Assembly: GCA_009777735.1 (NCBI GenBank)
Contig: WRLF01000006.1
Coordinates: forward strand, 62,001-126,000
Length of the DNA: 64,000 nt
Origin: Treponema sp.
Lineage (GTDB): Bacteria; Spirochaetota; Spirochaetia; Treponematales; Breznakiellaceae
Reading direction: 5' to 3'
In this document: positions 28,629-38,113 of the stretch, piece by piece
Layout: every line of letters starts with the position of its first letter
How positions within the stretch are numbered: position 1 is the stretch's first letter
The notes under the pieces: model-generated
The model's input: only the letters and a program-made list of their open reading frames with translations
Told to the model about the DNA's origin: nothing
Database searches by the model: none
Translations under genes and position numbers: made by a program

Positions 28629-30713
28629 ATGGGTATTGACATTACCAAAATGCGGAACATCGGGATCAGCGCACACATTGATTCGGGGAAAACCACTTTA
28701 TCCGAGCGCATCCTGTTTTACAGCAAAAAAATTCACGCCATCCACGAAGTCCGGGGAAAGGACGGGGTGGGAGCGACTATGGACCACATGGAACTTGAAC
28801 GGGAGCGGGGTATTACCATTCAATCCGCCGCGACCCAGGTTCAATGGAGGGATCATACCATCAATGTTATCGATACACCGGGGCATGTTGACTTTACCAT
28901 AGAGGTTGAGCGTTCCTTGCGGGTACTGGACGGAGCAATACTTGTCCTGTGTTCAGTGGGCGGGGTACAGTCCCAGTCCATCACCGTTGACCAGCAGCTC
29001 AAACGCTATCATGTCCCGCGCATCGCCTTTGTCAACAAATGTGACCGGACAGGAGCTAATCCTTTCAAGGTGCAGCTCCAGCTGCGTGAAAAACTGGGAC
29101 TTAACGCGGTTATGATCCAAATCCCCATCGGGCTTGAGGATAAGCTCGAAGGTATGGTTGATCTTATTTCCATGAAGGCTGTGTACTTTGACGGTGATCA
29201 GGGTGAAACAGTACGCCATGCGGAAATTCCCGCCAATCTGAAAGCCGATGCGGAAAAGTACCGCGAAGAACTGCTTGACGCGCTTGCAATGTTTTCAGAT
29301 GAGCTTGCAGAATTATTTTTAGGCGGCGAGGCCATTTCCGAAGACCTGATTCACGAAGCTATCCGCGCGGGGACACTGGGTGAACAACTGGTGCCGGTAA
29401 TGCTCGGCTCTGCATACAAGTTCAAAGGGATTCAACCGCTGCTGGATGGAGTAACCCGCTACCTTCCGAATCCAACAGAAGTAAAAAATTATGCCCTTGA
29501 TTTGGATAATAATGAAGAAAAAATTGAGTTGTCAAACGGCGATAAAAATCCAACGGTAGCGCTTGGTTTTAAACTTGAAGACGGTCAATACGGTCAGCTT
29601 ACATACGTGCGGATTTATCAGGGGATGTTGAAAAAAGGCGAAGAGTTGATAAACACCCGGTCCCGAAAACGGTTTAAGGTAGGACGCCTCGTTCGAATGC
29701 ATGCCGACAGCATGGAAGACATCAACGAAGGTTCTCCCGGCGACATTGTCGCTCTGTTCGGTATTGAATGTGCATCGGGCGATACTTTCTGCGGCGGCGG
29801 CCTTAACTACGCCATGACTTCAATGTTTGTGCCGCAACCGGTAATCTCGCTGGCGGTTACTCCCAAAGATAAGAAAAGCGCAGACCAAATGGGAAAAGCC
29901 CTCAACCGTTTTACGAAGGAAGACCCCACATTCCAGACGTATGTTGATCCCGAATCAAACCAGTGTATTGTCAAAGGCATGGGTGAACTGCACCTTGAGG
30001 TATACATCGAACGGATGAGGCGTGAGTACAAGTGCGAAGTTGATACCGGTATGCCCCAGGTTGCCTATCGTGAAGCCGTCACCCAGCGCGCTGAATTCAA
30101 CTATACCCACAGAAAACAAACAGGAGGTTCAGGTCAGTTCGGGCGGGTGGCCGGCTTCCTGGAACCATATACCGAAGGCGATTACGAGTTTGTTGACATG
30201 ATTAAAGGCGGCGCCATTCCCACAGAATATATACCGAGCTGCGATAAGGGCTTTAAGGAAGCAATTAAGAAAGGCGCCCTTATCGGATTCCCCATTGTCA
30301 ACATCCGCTGTTTGATCAACGACGGACAAAGCCATCCGGTGGATTCATCGGACATTGCCTTCCAGCAGGCGGCCATCGGTGCCTTCCGTGAAGCGTACAG
30401 CAAGGCAAAACCCTGCATTCTTGAACCAATCATGAAAGTAACGGTGGAAGGCCCTTCGGAATATCAGGGAAACATTTTCAGTTCGATAAACCAGCGGCGC
30501 GGAATCATCTCATCATCCACCGAAGACGGTGCTTTCTCCCGTGTTGAAGCCGAAGTCCCCTTGAGTGAAATGTTCGGCTATTCCACGGTGTTGCGCTCCT
30601 TAACTCAGGGCAAAGCGGAATTTACCATGGAATTAAAAAAATACGGCAAAGTCCCCCAAAGCATTTCCGATGCTTTGATAAAAAAATACTCTGATGCCAA
30701 AAGGAGGCAATAA
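28629..30713 (+). CDS. fusA: Translation elongation factor G, spirochaetal/mitochondrial EF-G1 type
   Basis: GTPase that drives tRNA-mRNA translocation on the ribosome. At 694 residues it is full length: G1 AHIDSGKT (15-22), the switch I region with [17 protein letters not shown]3 DTPGHVDF, G4 NKCD, then domains II-V ending in the conserved [22 protein letters not shown]. The stretch [18 protein letters not shown] is characteristic of the spdEFG1/mtEFG1 subgroup and very close to the Borrelia protein. Spirochaetes normally carry a second, divergent EF-G elsewhere, so this is probably the translocase copy. Start supported by AAGGAG; the next gene follows after 2 nt. Confidence 0.97.
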   Translation: MGIDITKMRNIGISAHIDSGKTTLSERILFYSKKIHAIHEVRGKDGVGATMDHMELERERGITIQSAATQVQWRDHTINVIDTPGHVDFTIEVERSLRVLDGAILVLCSVGGVQSQSITVDQQLKRYHVPRIAFVNKCDRTGANPFKVQLQLREKLGLNAVMIQIPIGLEDKLEGMVDLISMKAVYFDGDQGETVRHAEIPANLKADAEKYREELLDALAMFSDELAELFLGGEAISEDLIHEAIRAGTLGEQLVPVMLGSAYKFKGIQPLLDGVTRYLPNPTEVKNYALDLDNNEEKIELSNGDKNPTVALGFKLEDGQYGQLTYVRIYQGMLKKGEELINTRSRKRFKVGRLVRMHADSMEDINEGSPGDIVALFGIECASGDTFCGGGLNYAMTSMFVPQPVISLAVTPKDKKSADQMGKALNRFTKEDPTFQTYVDPESNQCIVKGMGELHLEVYIERMRREYKCEVDTGMPQVAYREAVTQRAEFNYTHRKQTGGSGQFGRVAGFLEPYTEGDYEFVDMIKGGAIPTEYIPSCDKGFKEAIKKGALIGFPIVNIRCLINDGQSHPVDSSDIAFQQAAIGAFREAYSKAKPCILEPIMKVTVEGPSEYQGNIFSSINQRRGIISSSTEDGAFSRVEAEVPLSEMFGYSTVLRSLTQGKAEFTMELKKYGKVPQSISDALIKKYSDAKRRQ

Positions 30714-30715
30714 CA

Positions 30716-31411
30716 ATGGTAAAAGAAGAACTCATACAACGCAGTCCGCTGCGCATTTTTGAACAATCCATCCACGGCGGATTACAGGCCGGAGAAATAG
30801 GGGTGATTGCTTCACAGGCCGGTGTCGGGAAAACCTCGGTGCTCGTGCAGCTTGCCATGGATAAACTGCTTCAGGGAAAAAAAGTGATCCACGTTTCATT
30901 TACGAAACATACAAACCATGTGCTTGCATGGTACGAAGATATTTTTGACGAATTTATCAGCAAAAAAAATCTGGAAAATGCGGATGATGTAAAAAATGAG
31001 ATTGTGAAAAACCGAGTGTTGATGAATTTTAACCAGGATGTCATGTCAAAGGATCAGATTATCAGGAGTCTGCGCGCAATGATCATCGATGGCGGTTTTT
31101 CGGCAGAATCGATTATTATTGACGGTTTTGACTTCAACCACCTGTCCGCCGGAACAGGAGCAGACCATAACAGTGTTGCCGGTGTTAAAGCTTTTGCAAA
31201 AGAATTGGGCCTTTCTGTGTGGTACAGCTGCAATGTAAACGGCAATGGCCTACAAGACAATTTTTTCGATCTTGCCGATGTTATTATCGTACTGGATGCC
31301 AGACACGATCACATAGAACTTTCGGTAACAAAAGACCGGGATTCCCGTGATATTAAAGCCATGGCAATGCAGCTTGATCCAAAGACGCTGCTAATTTCCG
31401 GCGGAGAATAA
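30716..31411 (+). CDS. RecA/DnaB-fold ATPase, conserved next to fusA
   Basis: A 231-residue protein with a RecA/KaiC-like core: Walker A SQAGVGKTSVL near residue 34, a following strand GKKVIHVSF, and Walker B-like SIIIDGFDF. It resembles the ATPase domain of DnaB helicase but lacks the N-terminal and DNA-binding parts, so replication activity is unlikely. It begins 2 nt after the fusA stop with AAAGGAGG inside the end of fusA, so expression is coupled to EF-G. Function unknown; a link to translation or ribosome regulation is only suggested by position. Confidence 0.72.
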   Translation: MVKEELIQRSPLRIFEQSIHGGLQAGEIGVIASQAGVGKTSVLVQLAMDKLLQGKKVIHVSFTKHTNHVLAWYEDIFDEFISKKNLENADDVKNEIVKNRVLMNFNQDVMSKDQIIRSLRAMIIDGGFSAESIIIDGFDFNHLSAGTGADHNSVAGVKAFAKELGLSVWYSCNVNGNGLQDNFFDLADVIIVLDARHDHIELSVTKDRDSRDIKAMAMQLDPKTLLISGGE

Positions 31412-31423
31412 TGAACCACTACC

Positions 31424-31453
31424 TTGACCAAGGCTGTATTTACGGTAGATAAT
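31424..31453 (+). promoter_or_regulatory. Putative aldolase promoter
   Basis: -35 TTGACC (31424-31429) with -10 GATAAT (31448-31453) at 18 nt, or TAGATA at 16 nt. A TTAGGAGG ribosome site follows directly before the aldolase ATG. Confidence 0.5.
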
Positions 31454-31485
31454 CATCTTTAGGAACCATTTTATTAGGAGGATTT

Positions 31486-32484
31486 ATGACCAGCTATACT
31501 GAATTGGGCCTGGTAAATACCAGGGAATTATTTAAAAAGGCGGTAGCAGGCGGATACGCAATCCCGGCATACAACTTCAACAATATGGAGCAAATTCAGG
31601 CCATCATTCAAGCCTGTGTGGAAACCAAATCACCGGTTATTCTGCAGGTATCTTCAGGGGCCCGTAAATACGCCAATCAGACTATTTTACGAAACATGGC
31701 CAAAGCTGCGGTGGAATATGCCAATGAACTGGGGCATGCTATCCCCATCGTACTGCATCTTGACCATGGGGATACTTTTGAACTGTGCAAGGACTGCATT
31801 GAAACAGGATTTTCCTCGATAATGATCGACGGCTCACATTTTCCCTACGAAAAAAATGTGGAACTGACCAGAAAAGTCTGTGAATTTGCTCATTCACAAA
31901 AAGACTATGTTACAGTAGAAGGGGAATTGGGGATTCTGGCCGGCGTGGAGGATGATGTCTCTTCCGAGCACAGTCATTACACCGAGCCGGAAGAAGTAAT
32001 TGATTTTGTGAACAAGACCAAGGTCGATTCACTTGCCATTTCCATCGGTACCAGCCATGGACGGGCGAAGTTTAAACCGGAGCAATGCACCAGAGATGCC
32101 AACGGCATACTCATTCCTCCTCCGTTGCGTTTCGACATTCTTGAAGAAATTGAAAAGAAAATACCGGGGTTCCCCATCGTGCTGCACGGCGCTTCTTCAG
32201 TGCCGGTAGAGTACGTGGCGATGGTAGAAAAATACGGCGGTAAACTGAGTGACTCCGTGGGCATCCCCGAAGACCAGCTCCGCAGGGCCGCAAAAAGCGC
32301 TGTCTGCAAAATTAACATCGATTCTGACGGCCGTCTTGCCATGACTGCGATACTTCGCAAGGTCTTTGCCGAAAAACCGGATGAATTTGATCCACGTAAG
32401 TACCTGGGGCCTGCCCGTGACGAGTTAAAGAAACTCTATATGCACAAAAATCAGAATGTGCTGGGAAGTGCAGGTCAAGCGTAA
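31486..32484 (+). CDS. fba: Class II fructose-bisphosphate aldolase
   Basis: Zinc-dependent aldolase cleaving fructose 1,6-bisphosphate to dihydroxyacetone phosphate and glyceraldehyde 3-phosphate in glycolysis. The 332-residue sequence shows the catalytic Asp93 and zinc ligand His94 in LHLDHGD, the EGELG glutamates (145-147), His191 in GTSHGRAKF, and His234 in LHGASSVP with the phosphate-binding loop, followed by NIDSDGRLAMT. This is the longer class IIB-like form. TTAGGAGG lies about 6 nt before the start. It appears to be a single-gene transcription unit with a membrane protein gene converging on it. Confidence 0.95.
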   Translation: MTSYTELGLVNTRELFKKAVAGGYAIPAYNFNNMEQIQAIIQACVETKSPVILQVSSGARKYANQTILRNMAKAAVEYANELGHAIPIVLHLDHGDTFELCKDCIETGFSSIMIDGSHFPYEKNVELTRKVCEFAHSQKDYVTVEGELGILAGVEDDVSSEHSHYTEPEEVIDFVNKTKVDSLAISIGTSHGRAKFKPEQCTRDANGILIPPPLRFDILEEIEKKIPGFPIVLHGASSVPVEYVAMVEKYGGKLSDSVGIPEDQLRRAAKSAVCKINIDSDGRLAMTAILRKVFAEKPDEFDPRKYLGPARDELKKLYMHKNQNVLGSAGQA

Positions 32485-32506
32485 TACAGGAATCGGAGGA
32501 CGGGAA

Positions 32507-33145
32507 TCAGGGATCAGGGATTTCCGGGTACCGTTCTCTGGGTTTTCTCGAAAAATCTACCGCCACAGAAATTATTACCGGCATGAGGATTGCGGAAAGC
32601 AGAACCGAACCGATTAAGTTTTGGTGGGAGAAAAACGCCCACCATGATGTTACCGCGATTATCGGTAAGGCAATTACGCACAGAACAGAAGCAGTAATAA
32701 TATACCACCGGGGATACCGTATCATATAATTGATAAAAAACGGGATGCTTATTCCCAAAGCTGTCCAGAGCAGCGGAACGAGAACAAGAAAAACCGGAGA
32801 TCCGGGAGAATGCCAGTTTATGGTTCCGGATACAGCAAAGGGGATAAGCCACATTAAAGCGAAACCGGCATAATCGGTATCGGTGGATAGAATCCTCAGT
32901 ACAATAAACAGCCAGTATACAGCCAGCGGAACAAGTACCGGCAAGCCGACAATATCAATTAAACCGCTGAACCAGCGGGAATAACCAAAACCTCCCGGTA
33001 CAACCAGAGGACCGGTAAAGTATTGAATAAGCACTGCTGTACAACCTAATAATAGGGCCCATACATGCCCGCTGCCATTACCTGAAGCGGTTGAACGTCT
33101 TAGAAAATAAAACAATGGAACCCATAATAAACAAAAAAGACTCAT
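32507..33145 (-). CDS. Multipass membrane protein, unknown function
   Basis: A 212-residue hydrophobic protein with about six predicted transmembrane helices (for example VWALLLGCTAVLIQYF, LPVLVPLAVYWLFIVLRIL, GSVLLSAILMPVIISVAVDF) and a short charged C-terminal tail. No catalytic or transport motif is recognised. The coding sequence is continuous and codon use resembles the neighbours, so it is probably real. Its last codons run into a CAGGGAT-type direct repeat near 32,500-32,520. It is divergent from the phosphohexomutase gene, sharing a 59-nt intergenic region. Confidence 0.65.
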   Translation of the reverse strand: MSLFCLLWVPLFYFLRRSTASGNGSGHVWALLLGCTAVLIQYFTGPLVVPGGFGYSRWFSGLIDIVGLPVLVPLAVYWLFIVLRILSTDTDYAGFALMWLIPFAVSGTINWHSPGSPVFLVLVPLLWTALGISIPFFINYMIRYPRWYIITASVLCVIALPIIAVTSWWAFFSHQNLIGSVLLSAILMPVIISVAVDFSRKPRERYPEIPDP

Positions 33146-33204
33146 AATGTATTCTATACACTACCGGTAGAAAATAGCAAGACAACCGGCTATACTGGTT
33201 TAGA

Positions 33205-35019
33205 ATGATTTTTGAGGATGTACAAACAACTCTATCTGCCATGATCCTTTCACATTCCGGCTGGCGGGGGATATATGCCGTTTCAGGTAATGAAGAAGAC
33301 ACAACCACCAAAATCAGTACAGCACATGCCATAATTGCAGCCGGCGCTGCAATGGCATTTACCGAATACCTGCAAATAAAAACAGACAACCGCCCTTTGG
33401 TATTACTTGGCAGCGATACCCGTCCAACGAGCCTAACCATAACCGGGGTTATTATTCCCGCACTGGCGGCAGCCGGCGCTGATTGCCGTAATGCGGGGTA
33501 TGTTGCCGCACCGGAAATAATGGCCTGGGCTCGCCACCCGGAGGTGGCCCGCAGTTTTGACCAACCTGAAAAGCCGCTCAGCCGCACCGGGTTTATCTAC
33601 ATTTCCGCAAGCCACAACCCCATCGGTCATAACGGTCTCAAATTCGGCCTTAACGACGGCGGGGTGCTTTCGGCGGACGAGGCAGCGCAGCTTATCGCCC
33701 GCTTCCGTTCCCTCATGGCTGATCCGGAAAAAGTTGATGCGCTGCATAAAATAGTTCAAAATAGTGATGCGATAATGACACTCAGTTCTATAAAAGAAAG
33801 AACCCTTGGCGTCTACCTCAATTTCTGCACTGAAGTAGCGTTTAGCAGCGGCGATACAAAAACTGCCCAAATGCTCAAACAAGGCATCTCCCAACAGCCT
33901 CTTGGCGTGTGCTGTGATTTTAACGGGTCAGCGAGATGTGTTTCCATTGACCGTTATTTTTTTGGCAGCCTGGGGATTCAATTTGAAGCAATAAACGAAC
34001 AGCCGGGAGAGATAGCCCATCGGATTGTTCCCGAAGGTGAGTCTCTCGACCCCTGCTGCCGCTTTCTGGAAGAGCTGCACTGCTGCAATCCGGCTTTTAT
34101 TCTGGGCTATGTCCCCGACTGCGACGGTGACCGGGGTAACCTTGTTGTCTGGGATGAAGTCCTGCTTAAGGCGCGGGCGCTTGAAGCTCAGGAAGTGTTT
34201 GCACTTGTCTGTGTAGCCGAGCTTGCGTATATGGTATGGACAGGGATCGGGGATCGGAGATCCGCTGTTGTGGTGAACGACCCTACCTCGCTGCGGATTG
34301 ATCGTATTGCAGCTGCTTTTGGCGTTTCGGTGTTCCGTGTCGAAGTTGGCGAGGCTAATGTTGTGGGGCTTGCACGAAAATTGCGGGAAGACGGTTATAC
34401 GGTACGGATTCTCGGTGAGGGATCAAATGGCGGCGTTATACTCCATCCGTCGGCAGTACGCGATCCGCTCCACACAGTTCTTGCCCTTGCAAAACTGCTC
34501 TGCATCAAATCCGTAAACGGCATACCGGGCCTTTTTGAAATTTGGTGCAAAGCCTCTGGTCAGGTATATCACCCTGACTTTAGCCTCGCTGATGTCATCG
34601 CAAGCCTGCCGCAGTTTGTCACTACAAGCGCCTCATCTCCCGAAGCTGTACTTACCGTAACAAGCGCCGATCATGGAAAATTAAAAAGCCGCTACCAGCA
34701 CATTTTCCTGGCTGAATGGGAAGAGCGAAAAGGTGAATTAAAATCCCGTTACGGGATATACGGCTGGGATGCACTGGCATACAATGGGATTAAAGAACGA
34801 AAAGGAATAAGCGATTTTGGCGAGGCAGGCAAGGGCGGATTAAAAGTCTGCTTCCGTAATGCTGAAGGTACGAATATTGCCTCATTATGGATGCGGGGGT
34901 CCGCCACCGAGCCGGTTTTCAGGATTATGGCAGATGCAGCAGAGCAGCCGCTCGAACGGGAACTTATTAACTGGCAGCGCCGCATGACAAAAGCAGCGGA
35001 TATTGTTCCAATTTCATAG
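33205..35019 (+). CDS. Phosphoglucomutase/phosphomannomutase family enzyme
   Basis: Alpha-D-phosphohexomutase of 604 residues that interconverts sugar 1- and 6-phosphates. Motifs in order: VLLGSDTRPTS, the phosphoserine loop ISASHNPIGHNGLKFG, the magnesium-binding DCDGDRGN, the sugar-binding GEGSNGG, and the phosphate-binding WMRGSATEPVFRIM near the C-terminus. Specificity between glucose and mannose cannot be read. A 16-bp palindrome at 33,533-33,548 encodes part of ARHPEVAR in the first domain and looks inserted. There is no Shine-Dalgarno; TATACT ends 8 nt before the ATG, so the mRNA may be nearly leaderless. The PUR and QueG-like genes follow within 8 nt each. Confidence 0.88.
   Translation: MIFEDVQTTLSAMILSHSGWRGIYAVSGNEEDTTTKISTAHAIIAAGAAMAFTEYLQIKTDNRPLVLLGSDTRPTSLTITGVIIPALAAAGADCRNAGYVAAPEIMAWARHPEVARSFDQPEKPLSRTGFIYISASHNPIGHNGLKFGLNDGGVLSADEAAQLIARFRSLMADPEKVDALHKIVQNSDAIMTLSSIKERTLGVYLNFCTEVAFSSGDTKTAQMLKQGISQQPLGVCCDFNGSARCVSIDRYFFGSLGIQFEAINEQPGEIAHRIVPEGESLDPCCRFLEELHCCNPAFILGYVPDCDGDRGNLVVWDEVLLKARALEAQEVFALVCVAELAYMVWTGIGDRRSAVVVNDPTSLRIDRIAAAFGVSVFRVEVGEANVVGLARKLREDGYTVRILGEGSNGGVILHPSAVRDPLHTVLALAKLLCIKSVNGIPGLFEIWCKASGQVYHPDFSLADVIASLPQFVTTSASSPEAVLTVTSADHGKLKSRYQHIFLAEWEERKGELKSRYGIYGWDALAYNGIKERKGISDFGEAGKGGLKVCFRNAEGTNIASLWMRGSATEPVFRIMADAAEQPLERELINWQRRMTKAADIVPIS
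33533..33548 (+). repeat. Intragenic 16-bp palindrome
   Basis: GCCACCCGGAGGTGGC, arms of 6 bp around CGGA, encoding RHPEVA within the phosphohexomutase. Same family as the palindromes at 35,361-35,396 and 40,206-40,223. Confidence 0.65.
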
Positions 35020-35027
35020 GAGTTAAC

Positions 35028-35450
35028 ATGGGACTACGGGGAGAACTTTTTTCGACACGGGTATTGTTGCCCAACCGGACGTATTTTTTTAACGTCAAGG
35101 AAAATCGCATGGGTGATCTTTACCTCAATATTGTAGAGAGCAAAAACCGTGACACAGGGGGCTTTGACCGCCAGTCAGTGATTCTTTTTGCCGATGATCT
35201 TCAGGAATTCCTTAAAGGCTTTGACGAATCACTGCGCATACTGGAAAAGGAAATGCGCGAAAGACGCCGCGCAAAACCTGCATCAGCAAAACCTGCCGGT
35301 TCTGCACGAACCTCGGCCCGTGATGAAAAAAGCGGTGGGAACGAAAAACCGCGCAAGGCTCGTCACCCGGAGGTGACGCGTCACCCGGAAGTGACGCGCA
35401 CGCCCAAAGAAGGCAGGCGGGTTACTGTTAAAAAAAAGCAGCAGATGTAA
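35028..35450 (+). CDS. PUR-domain nucleic-acid-binding protein
   Basis: A 140-residue protein: residues 1-80 form one PUR repeat (GELFSTRVLLPNRTYFFNVKENRMGDLYLNIVESK...GFDRQSVILFADDLQEFLKGF), the same single-repeat type as Borrelia BpuR, which binds DNA and RNA as a dimer. The tail from about residue 81 is basic and Ala/Lys-rich, with HPEVTRHPEVTR encoded by two tandem 18-bp palindromes, so part of the tail is repeat-derived. An AGGAG site precedes the ATG. It sits 8 nt after the phosphohexomutase and 7 nt before the QueG-like gene, forming a three-gene operon. Confidence 0.82.
   Translation: MGLRGELFSTRVLLPNRTYFFNVKENRMGDLYLNIVESKNRDTGGFDRQSVILFADDLQEFLKGFDESLRILEKEMRERRRAKPASAKPAGSARTSARDEKSGGNEKPRKARHPEVTRHPEVTRTPKEGRRVTVKKKQQM
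35361..35396 (+). repeat. Two tandem 18-bp palindromes inside the PUR gene
   Basis: CGTCACCCGGAGGTGACG (35361-35378) is followed directly by CGTCACCCGGAAGTGACG (35379-35396). Each is a near-perfect inverted repeat and each adds six codons (RHPEVT), keeping the frame. Confidence 0.75.
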
Positions 35451-35457
35451 AAATACC

Positions 35458-36477
35458 ATGTCTGTATCAACTAAAATAAAACAAAAAGCCAGAGACCTCG
35501 GCTTTCCGGGATGCGGGATTATCCCCTACACTGCTTTTCCGGAATATACCCACTATCTGGATGAACGATTACAATCATTTCCCGATTCAAAACACCTTTA
35601 TGAGCCCCTTTACGACCAGGGTAAGGTGATAGAAAACGCAAAATCACTCATCGTCTGCACCCAGCGCTATAATAAGTATAATAAACCCAAATGTCTTGAT
35701 GGAGTGATCGGCAGCATGTACCTCTTTGACAATAGGCTCAGCTATGCCCCGGAGTACCGTTCCCGAAATGAATTTGAGGTTTATCTTAAAACCTTGGGGC
35801 TCAATCTTCTTCAGGAAAAGGTCCCTTCCCGCTGGGCTGCCGCCAAGGCCGGGGTAGGGAAATTTGGCCGGAACAATTTTATCTATGATCCGGAACATGG
35901 CTCATACCTTATAATACATGCTTGGGTTACTGACCAGGAGCTTGATTATGACCCGGAGAACAAACACAGTCTCCATCCTGGATGTGACGAAGGCTGTCAA
36001 AGATGTGTCCGGGCCTGCCCCACCAAGGCCTTATCGGGCAGTTTCTCCATGGACCGGGGTGCATGTATCGCTCAACTTACCTTCTTTGGCCTAAAAACTA
36101 TAGATGAAGATCTCCTGTCCCGGATGGGATTATGGCTTTATGGCTGTGATGTATGTCAGGATGTGTGTCCCCTCAACCAGGGAAAATTTATTGAGCGGGA
36201 AGAGTTCCCTCTTTTAAAAGATTTTGAGGAATACCTTAAACCAGAAAAAATCCTGTCCATGGACGAAGATACATATCGAAATATTATTAACCCCCGTTTC
36301 TGGTACCTGGGTGAAGACAACTTATGGCTCTGGAAATGCCATGCCTTAAGGATCATGGTTAATTCCGGAAAAATCGAATATCATCCCTTTATTAAAGAAA
36401 ACTGCCATCACAATGATGAGCGAATACGGAATGTGGCATTGTGGGGTATTAAAAAGGTGTGTTACCAGGCAAAATGA
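35458..36477 (+). CDS. QueG-like iron-sulfur protein (epoxyqueuosine reductase family)
   Basis: A 339-residue protein whose C-terminal half holds two [4Fe-4S] motifs: CDEGCQRCVRACPTKAL and YGCDVCQDVCPLN, spaced as in the B12-dependent epoxyqueuosine reductase QueG, which finishes queuosine in tRNA. The CIAQLTF segment corresponds to CISYLTIE of QueG, and the C-terminus (NPRFWYLGEDNLWLWKCHALRIMVNSG) resembles the HEAT-like tail. The N-terminal half is divergent from true QueG, so a related reductive role on another substrate is possible. Last gene of the phosphohexomutase-PUR operon. Confidence 0.7.
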   Translation: MSVSTKIKQKARDLGFPGCGIIPYTAFPEYTHYLDERLQSFPDSKHLYEPLYDQGKVIENAKSLIVCTQRYNKYNKPKCLDGVIGSMYLFDNRLSYAPEYRSRNEFEVYLKTLGLNLLQEKVPSRWAAAKAGVGKFGRNNFIYDPEHGSYLIIHAWVTDQELDYDPENKHSLHPGCDEGCQRCVRACPTKALSGSFSMDRGACIAQLTFFGLKTIDEDLLSRMGLWLYGCDVCQDVCPLNQGKFIEREEFPLLKDFEEYLKPEKILSMDEDTYRNIINPRFWYLGEDNLWLWKCHALRIMVNSGKIEYHPFIKENCHHNDERIRNVALWGIKKVCYQAK

Positions 36478-36485
36478 TAGACAGT

Positions 36486-36521
36486 GCAAAAGTCCCAACC
36501 ATCATCGACAAAAGTACAAAA
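36486..36521 (+). repeat. 36-bp direct repeat, copy A
   Basis: Matches copy B at 39,759-39,794 in 35 of 36 positions (one G/A difference). The two copies flank the block of TPR genes. It begins GCAAAAGTCCCAACCATC and ends in AAGTACAAAA. Confidence 0.85.
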
Positions 36522-36549
36522 ACCTCAAACAATGGCTTTGTTACTTCCC

Positions 36550-36577
36550 TTTAACTTCTCGTTTGTCCTGCTATAAT
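36550..36577 (+). promoter_or_regulatory. Putative promoter of the small-ORF/TPR unit
   Basis: -35-like TTTAAC (36550-36555), 16-nt spacer, perfect -10 TATAAT (36572-36577), about 13 nt before the AAGGAG of the 27-codon ORF. Confidence 0.5.
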
Positions 36578-36596
36578 AATAGTCAAGGAGAATAAT

Positions 36597-36680
36597 ATGC
36601 CGCAAACACAGAATATGACCCTTGATGAAAATTTTTCACTTCACAATATTTCTCAATACAATGCAAGGAGTCATATATGA
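36597..36680 (+). CDS. Small upstream ORF, 27 aa, translationally coupled to the TPR gene
   Basis: ATG at 36597 follows an AAGGAG ribosome site at about 7 nt. It encodes MPQTQNMTLDENFSLHNISQ plus seven more residues, and its TGA overlaps the start codon of the next gene as ATGA. No homologue is recognised, and no attenuator-like hairpin or run of one amino acid is visible. The good ribosome site and exact overlap make translation likely; it may be a coupling leader peptide or a small protein. Confidence 0.5.
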   Translation: MPQTQNMTLDENFSLHNISQYNARSHI

Positions 36681-38038
36681 AAAAGATCCTGATAGTCGTT
36701 CTTAACGTGGTTATGCTCTTTTCTTTTTCTTCTGCCACACGGCCAGAGGTTAGTGATGGTATTTCCTTAATGGATGCCATCGCAGAGTCTGCAGAAAGGA
36801 TTTCTTCCGATCTTCCTGCCGGAAGCCGTGTAGCAATCGTGGCATTTGAATCGGAAAATGACAATCTTTCTGACTACATCATGGAAGAGCTGACCGGAGA
36901 ACTTTTTGACCGGGGTATAGAGGTAGCGGACAGGCAAAATCTTGATTTTGTGTTTCGAGAGTTAAACTTTCAGATGTCGGGAGATGTAAGTGATGAGAGC
37001 GCTCAGCGCATCGGTCGATTCCTGGCGGCAGAGCTTGTCATTACCGGGCAGTTGATCGATCTGGATAGCGTCTTACGCCTGCGAACAAACGCGATTCATG
37101 TGGAAACAGCCCTGCGTTCCAGTGTTGCCCGGTACGATGTACGATCTGATAATGCAACCCGGCGCATGATAACGGCTTTAGCGAATCAGCAGACCACCGT
37201 AAGGACAGCCAGATACGGGGTGAGTGAGCAGGCTACGCCGCAGACAGCGGGAACGTTCCTTGACCGGGGTATAATGTTTTCCGAGCGGGGTGATTATGCA
37301 ACAGCAATAGCAGATTTTACCGAAGCAATCCGATTAAACCCAAATATGGATGCGGCTTATACATGGCGGGGAATGGCATATTTTTATATAGACAACTGGG
37401 ATCTTGCCATAGCAGACTATACTCAAGCCATTCAGCTCAACCAAATAGATATTGTGGCATATTTCGGCCGCGGTTTGAGTTATCTTTCCAGAGGAAGACA
37501 GGGTGATTTAGATAATGCAATTACGGATTTAACCCATGCAATACAGCTTGGGCCTACTTTTATGTCTTATTTTGCCCGAAGTCAAGCGTATTCCAGAAAA
37601 GGAGATTCTGATAGAGCAATTGCAGACTTATCCCAGGTTATCCGGCTAGACCCAAATAATATCGATGCGCATATTGAAAGAGGCCTTGCTTATGAGCTTA
37701 CAAACAATATGGACAATAGGGATCGGGCTATAGCAGATTTTACCCAGGCTTTACGGCTCGACCCAGACAATGGATTAGTGTATTACTTTCGCGGAAGTAG
37801 CTATTTATGGAGAAGAAGGCATGGCGATTTAGATAATGCCATTGCCGATTTTACCCAGGCAATTCAGATTATCCCTTTTGTTGCAGATTTTTATTTATAT
37901 CGAGGTTTAGTGTTTTCTTACAAAGAAGAATTTGCAAGAGCAATTGAAGATTTCACCCGGGCAATTCAATTAGACCCTGATAATGAAGATGCGCAGTATT
38001 TTCTGGAGTCAGCCCGGCAAAGGAGCGGAAGGCCGTAA
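36677..38038 (+). CDS. Exported FlgO/CsgG-like and TPR protein
   Basis: A 453-residue protein with an N-terminal signal peptide (MKKILIVVLNVVMLFSFSSA). Residues about 30-170 resemble the CsgG/FlgO-type alpha-beta domain: GSRVAIVAFESENDNLSDYIMEELTGEL, IEVADRQNLDFVFRELNFQMSGDVSDESAQRIGRFLAAELVITGQL. From about 195 to the end are seven TPRs of the strongly consensus type (YATAIADFTEAIRLNPNMDAAYTWRG). It probably acts in the periplasm or at the outer membrane. The same first domain occurs in the LRR lipoprotein at 61.2 kb. GCAAGGAG precedes the start. Confidence 0.78.
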   Translation: MKKILIVVLNVVMLFSFSSATRPEVSDGISLMDAIAESAERISSDLPAGSRVAIVAFESENDNLSDYIMEELTGELFDRGIEVADRQNLDFVFRELNFQMSGDVSDESAQRIGRFLAAELVITGQLIDLDSVLRLRTNAIHVETALRSSVARYDVRSDNATRRMITALANQQTTVRTARYGVSEQATPQTAGTFLDRGIMFSERGDYATAIADFTEAIRLNPNMDAAYTWRGMAYFYIDNWDLAIADYTQAIQLNQIDIVAYFGRGLSYLSRGRQGDLDNAITDLTHAIQLGPTFMSYFARSQAYSRKGDSDRAIADLSQVIRLDPNNIDAHIERGLAYELTNNMDNRDRAIADFTQALRLDPDNGLVYYFRGSSYLWRRRHGDLDNAIADFTQAIQIIPFVADFYLYRGLVFSYKEEFARAIEDFTRAIQLDPDNEDAQYFLESARQRSGRP

Positions 38039-38113
38039 ATATGCCTGATTCTCTTTGTAAGCTATGCTGTTGTATAACGGCATATTAAATATTATGGACA
38101 AGAGGAGATTTTT

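Noticed and set aside
38041..38088. 15-codon cysteine-rich frame (MPDSLCKLCCCITAY) between the TPR genes
   Set aside because: Very short, ribosome site unconvincing, and not coupled to the next start, unlike the 27-codon ORF.
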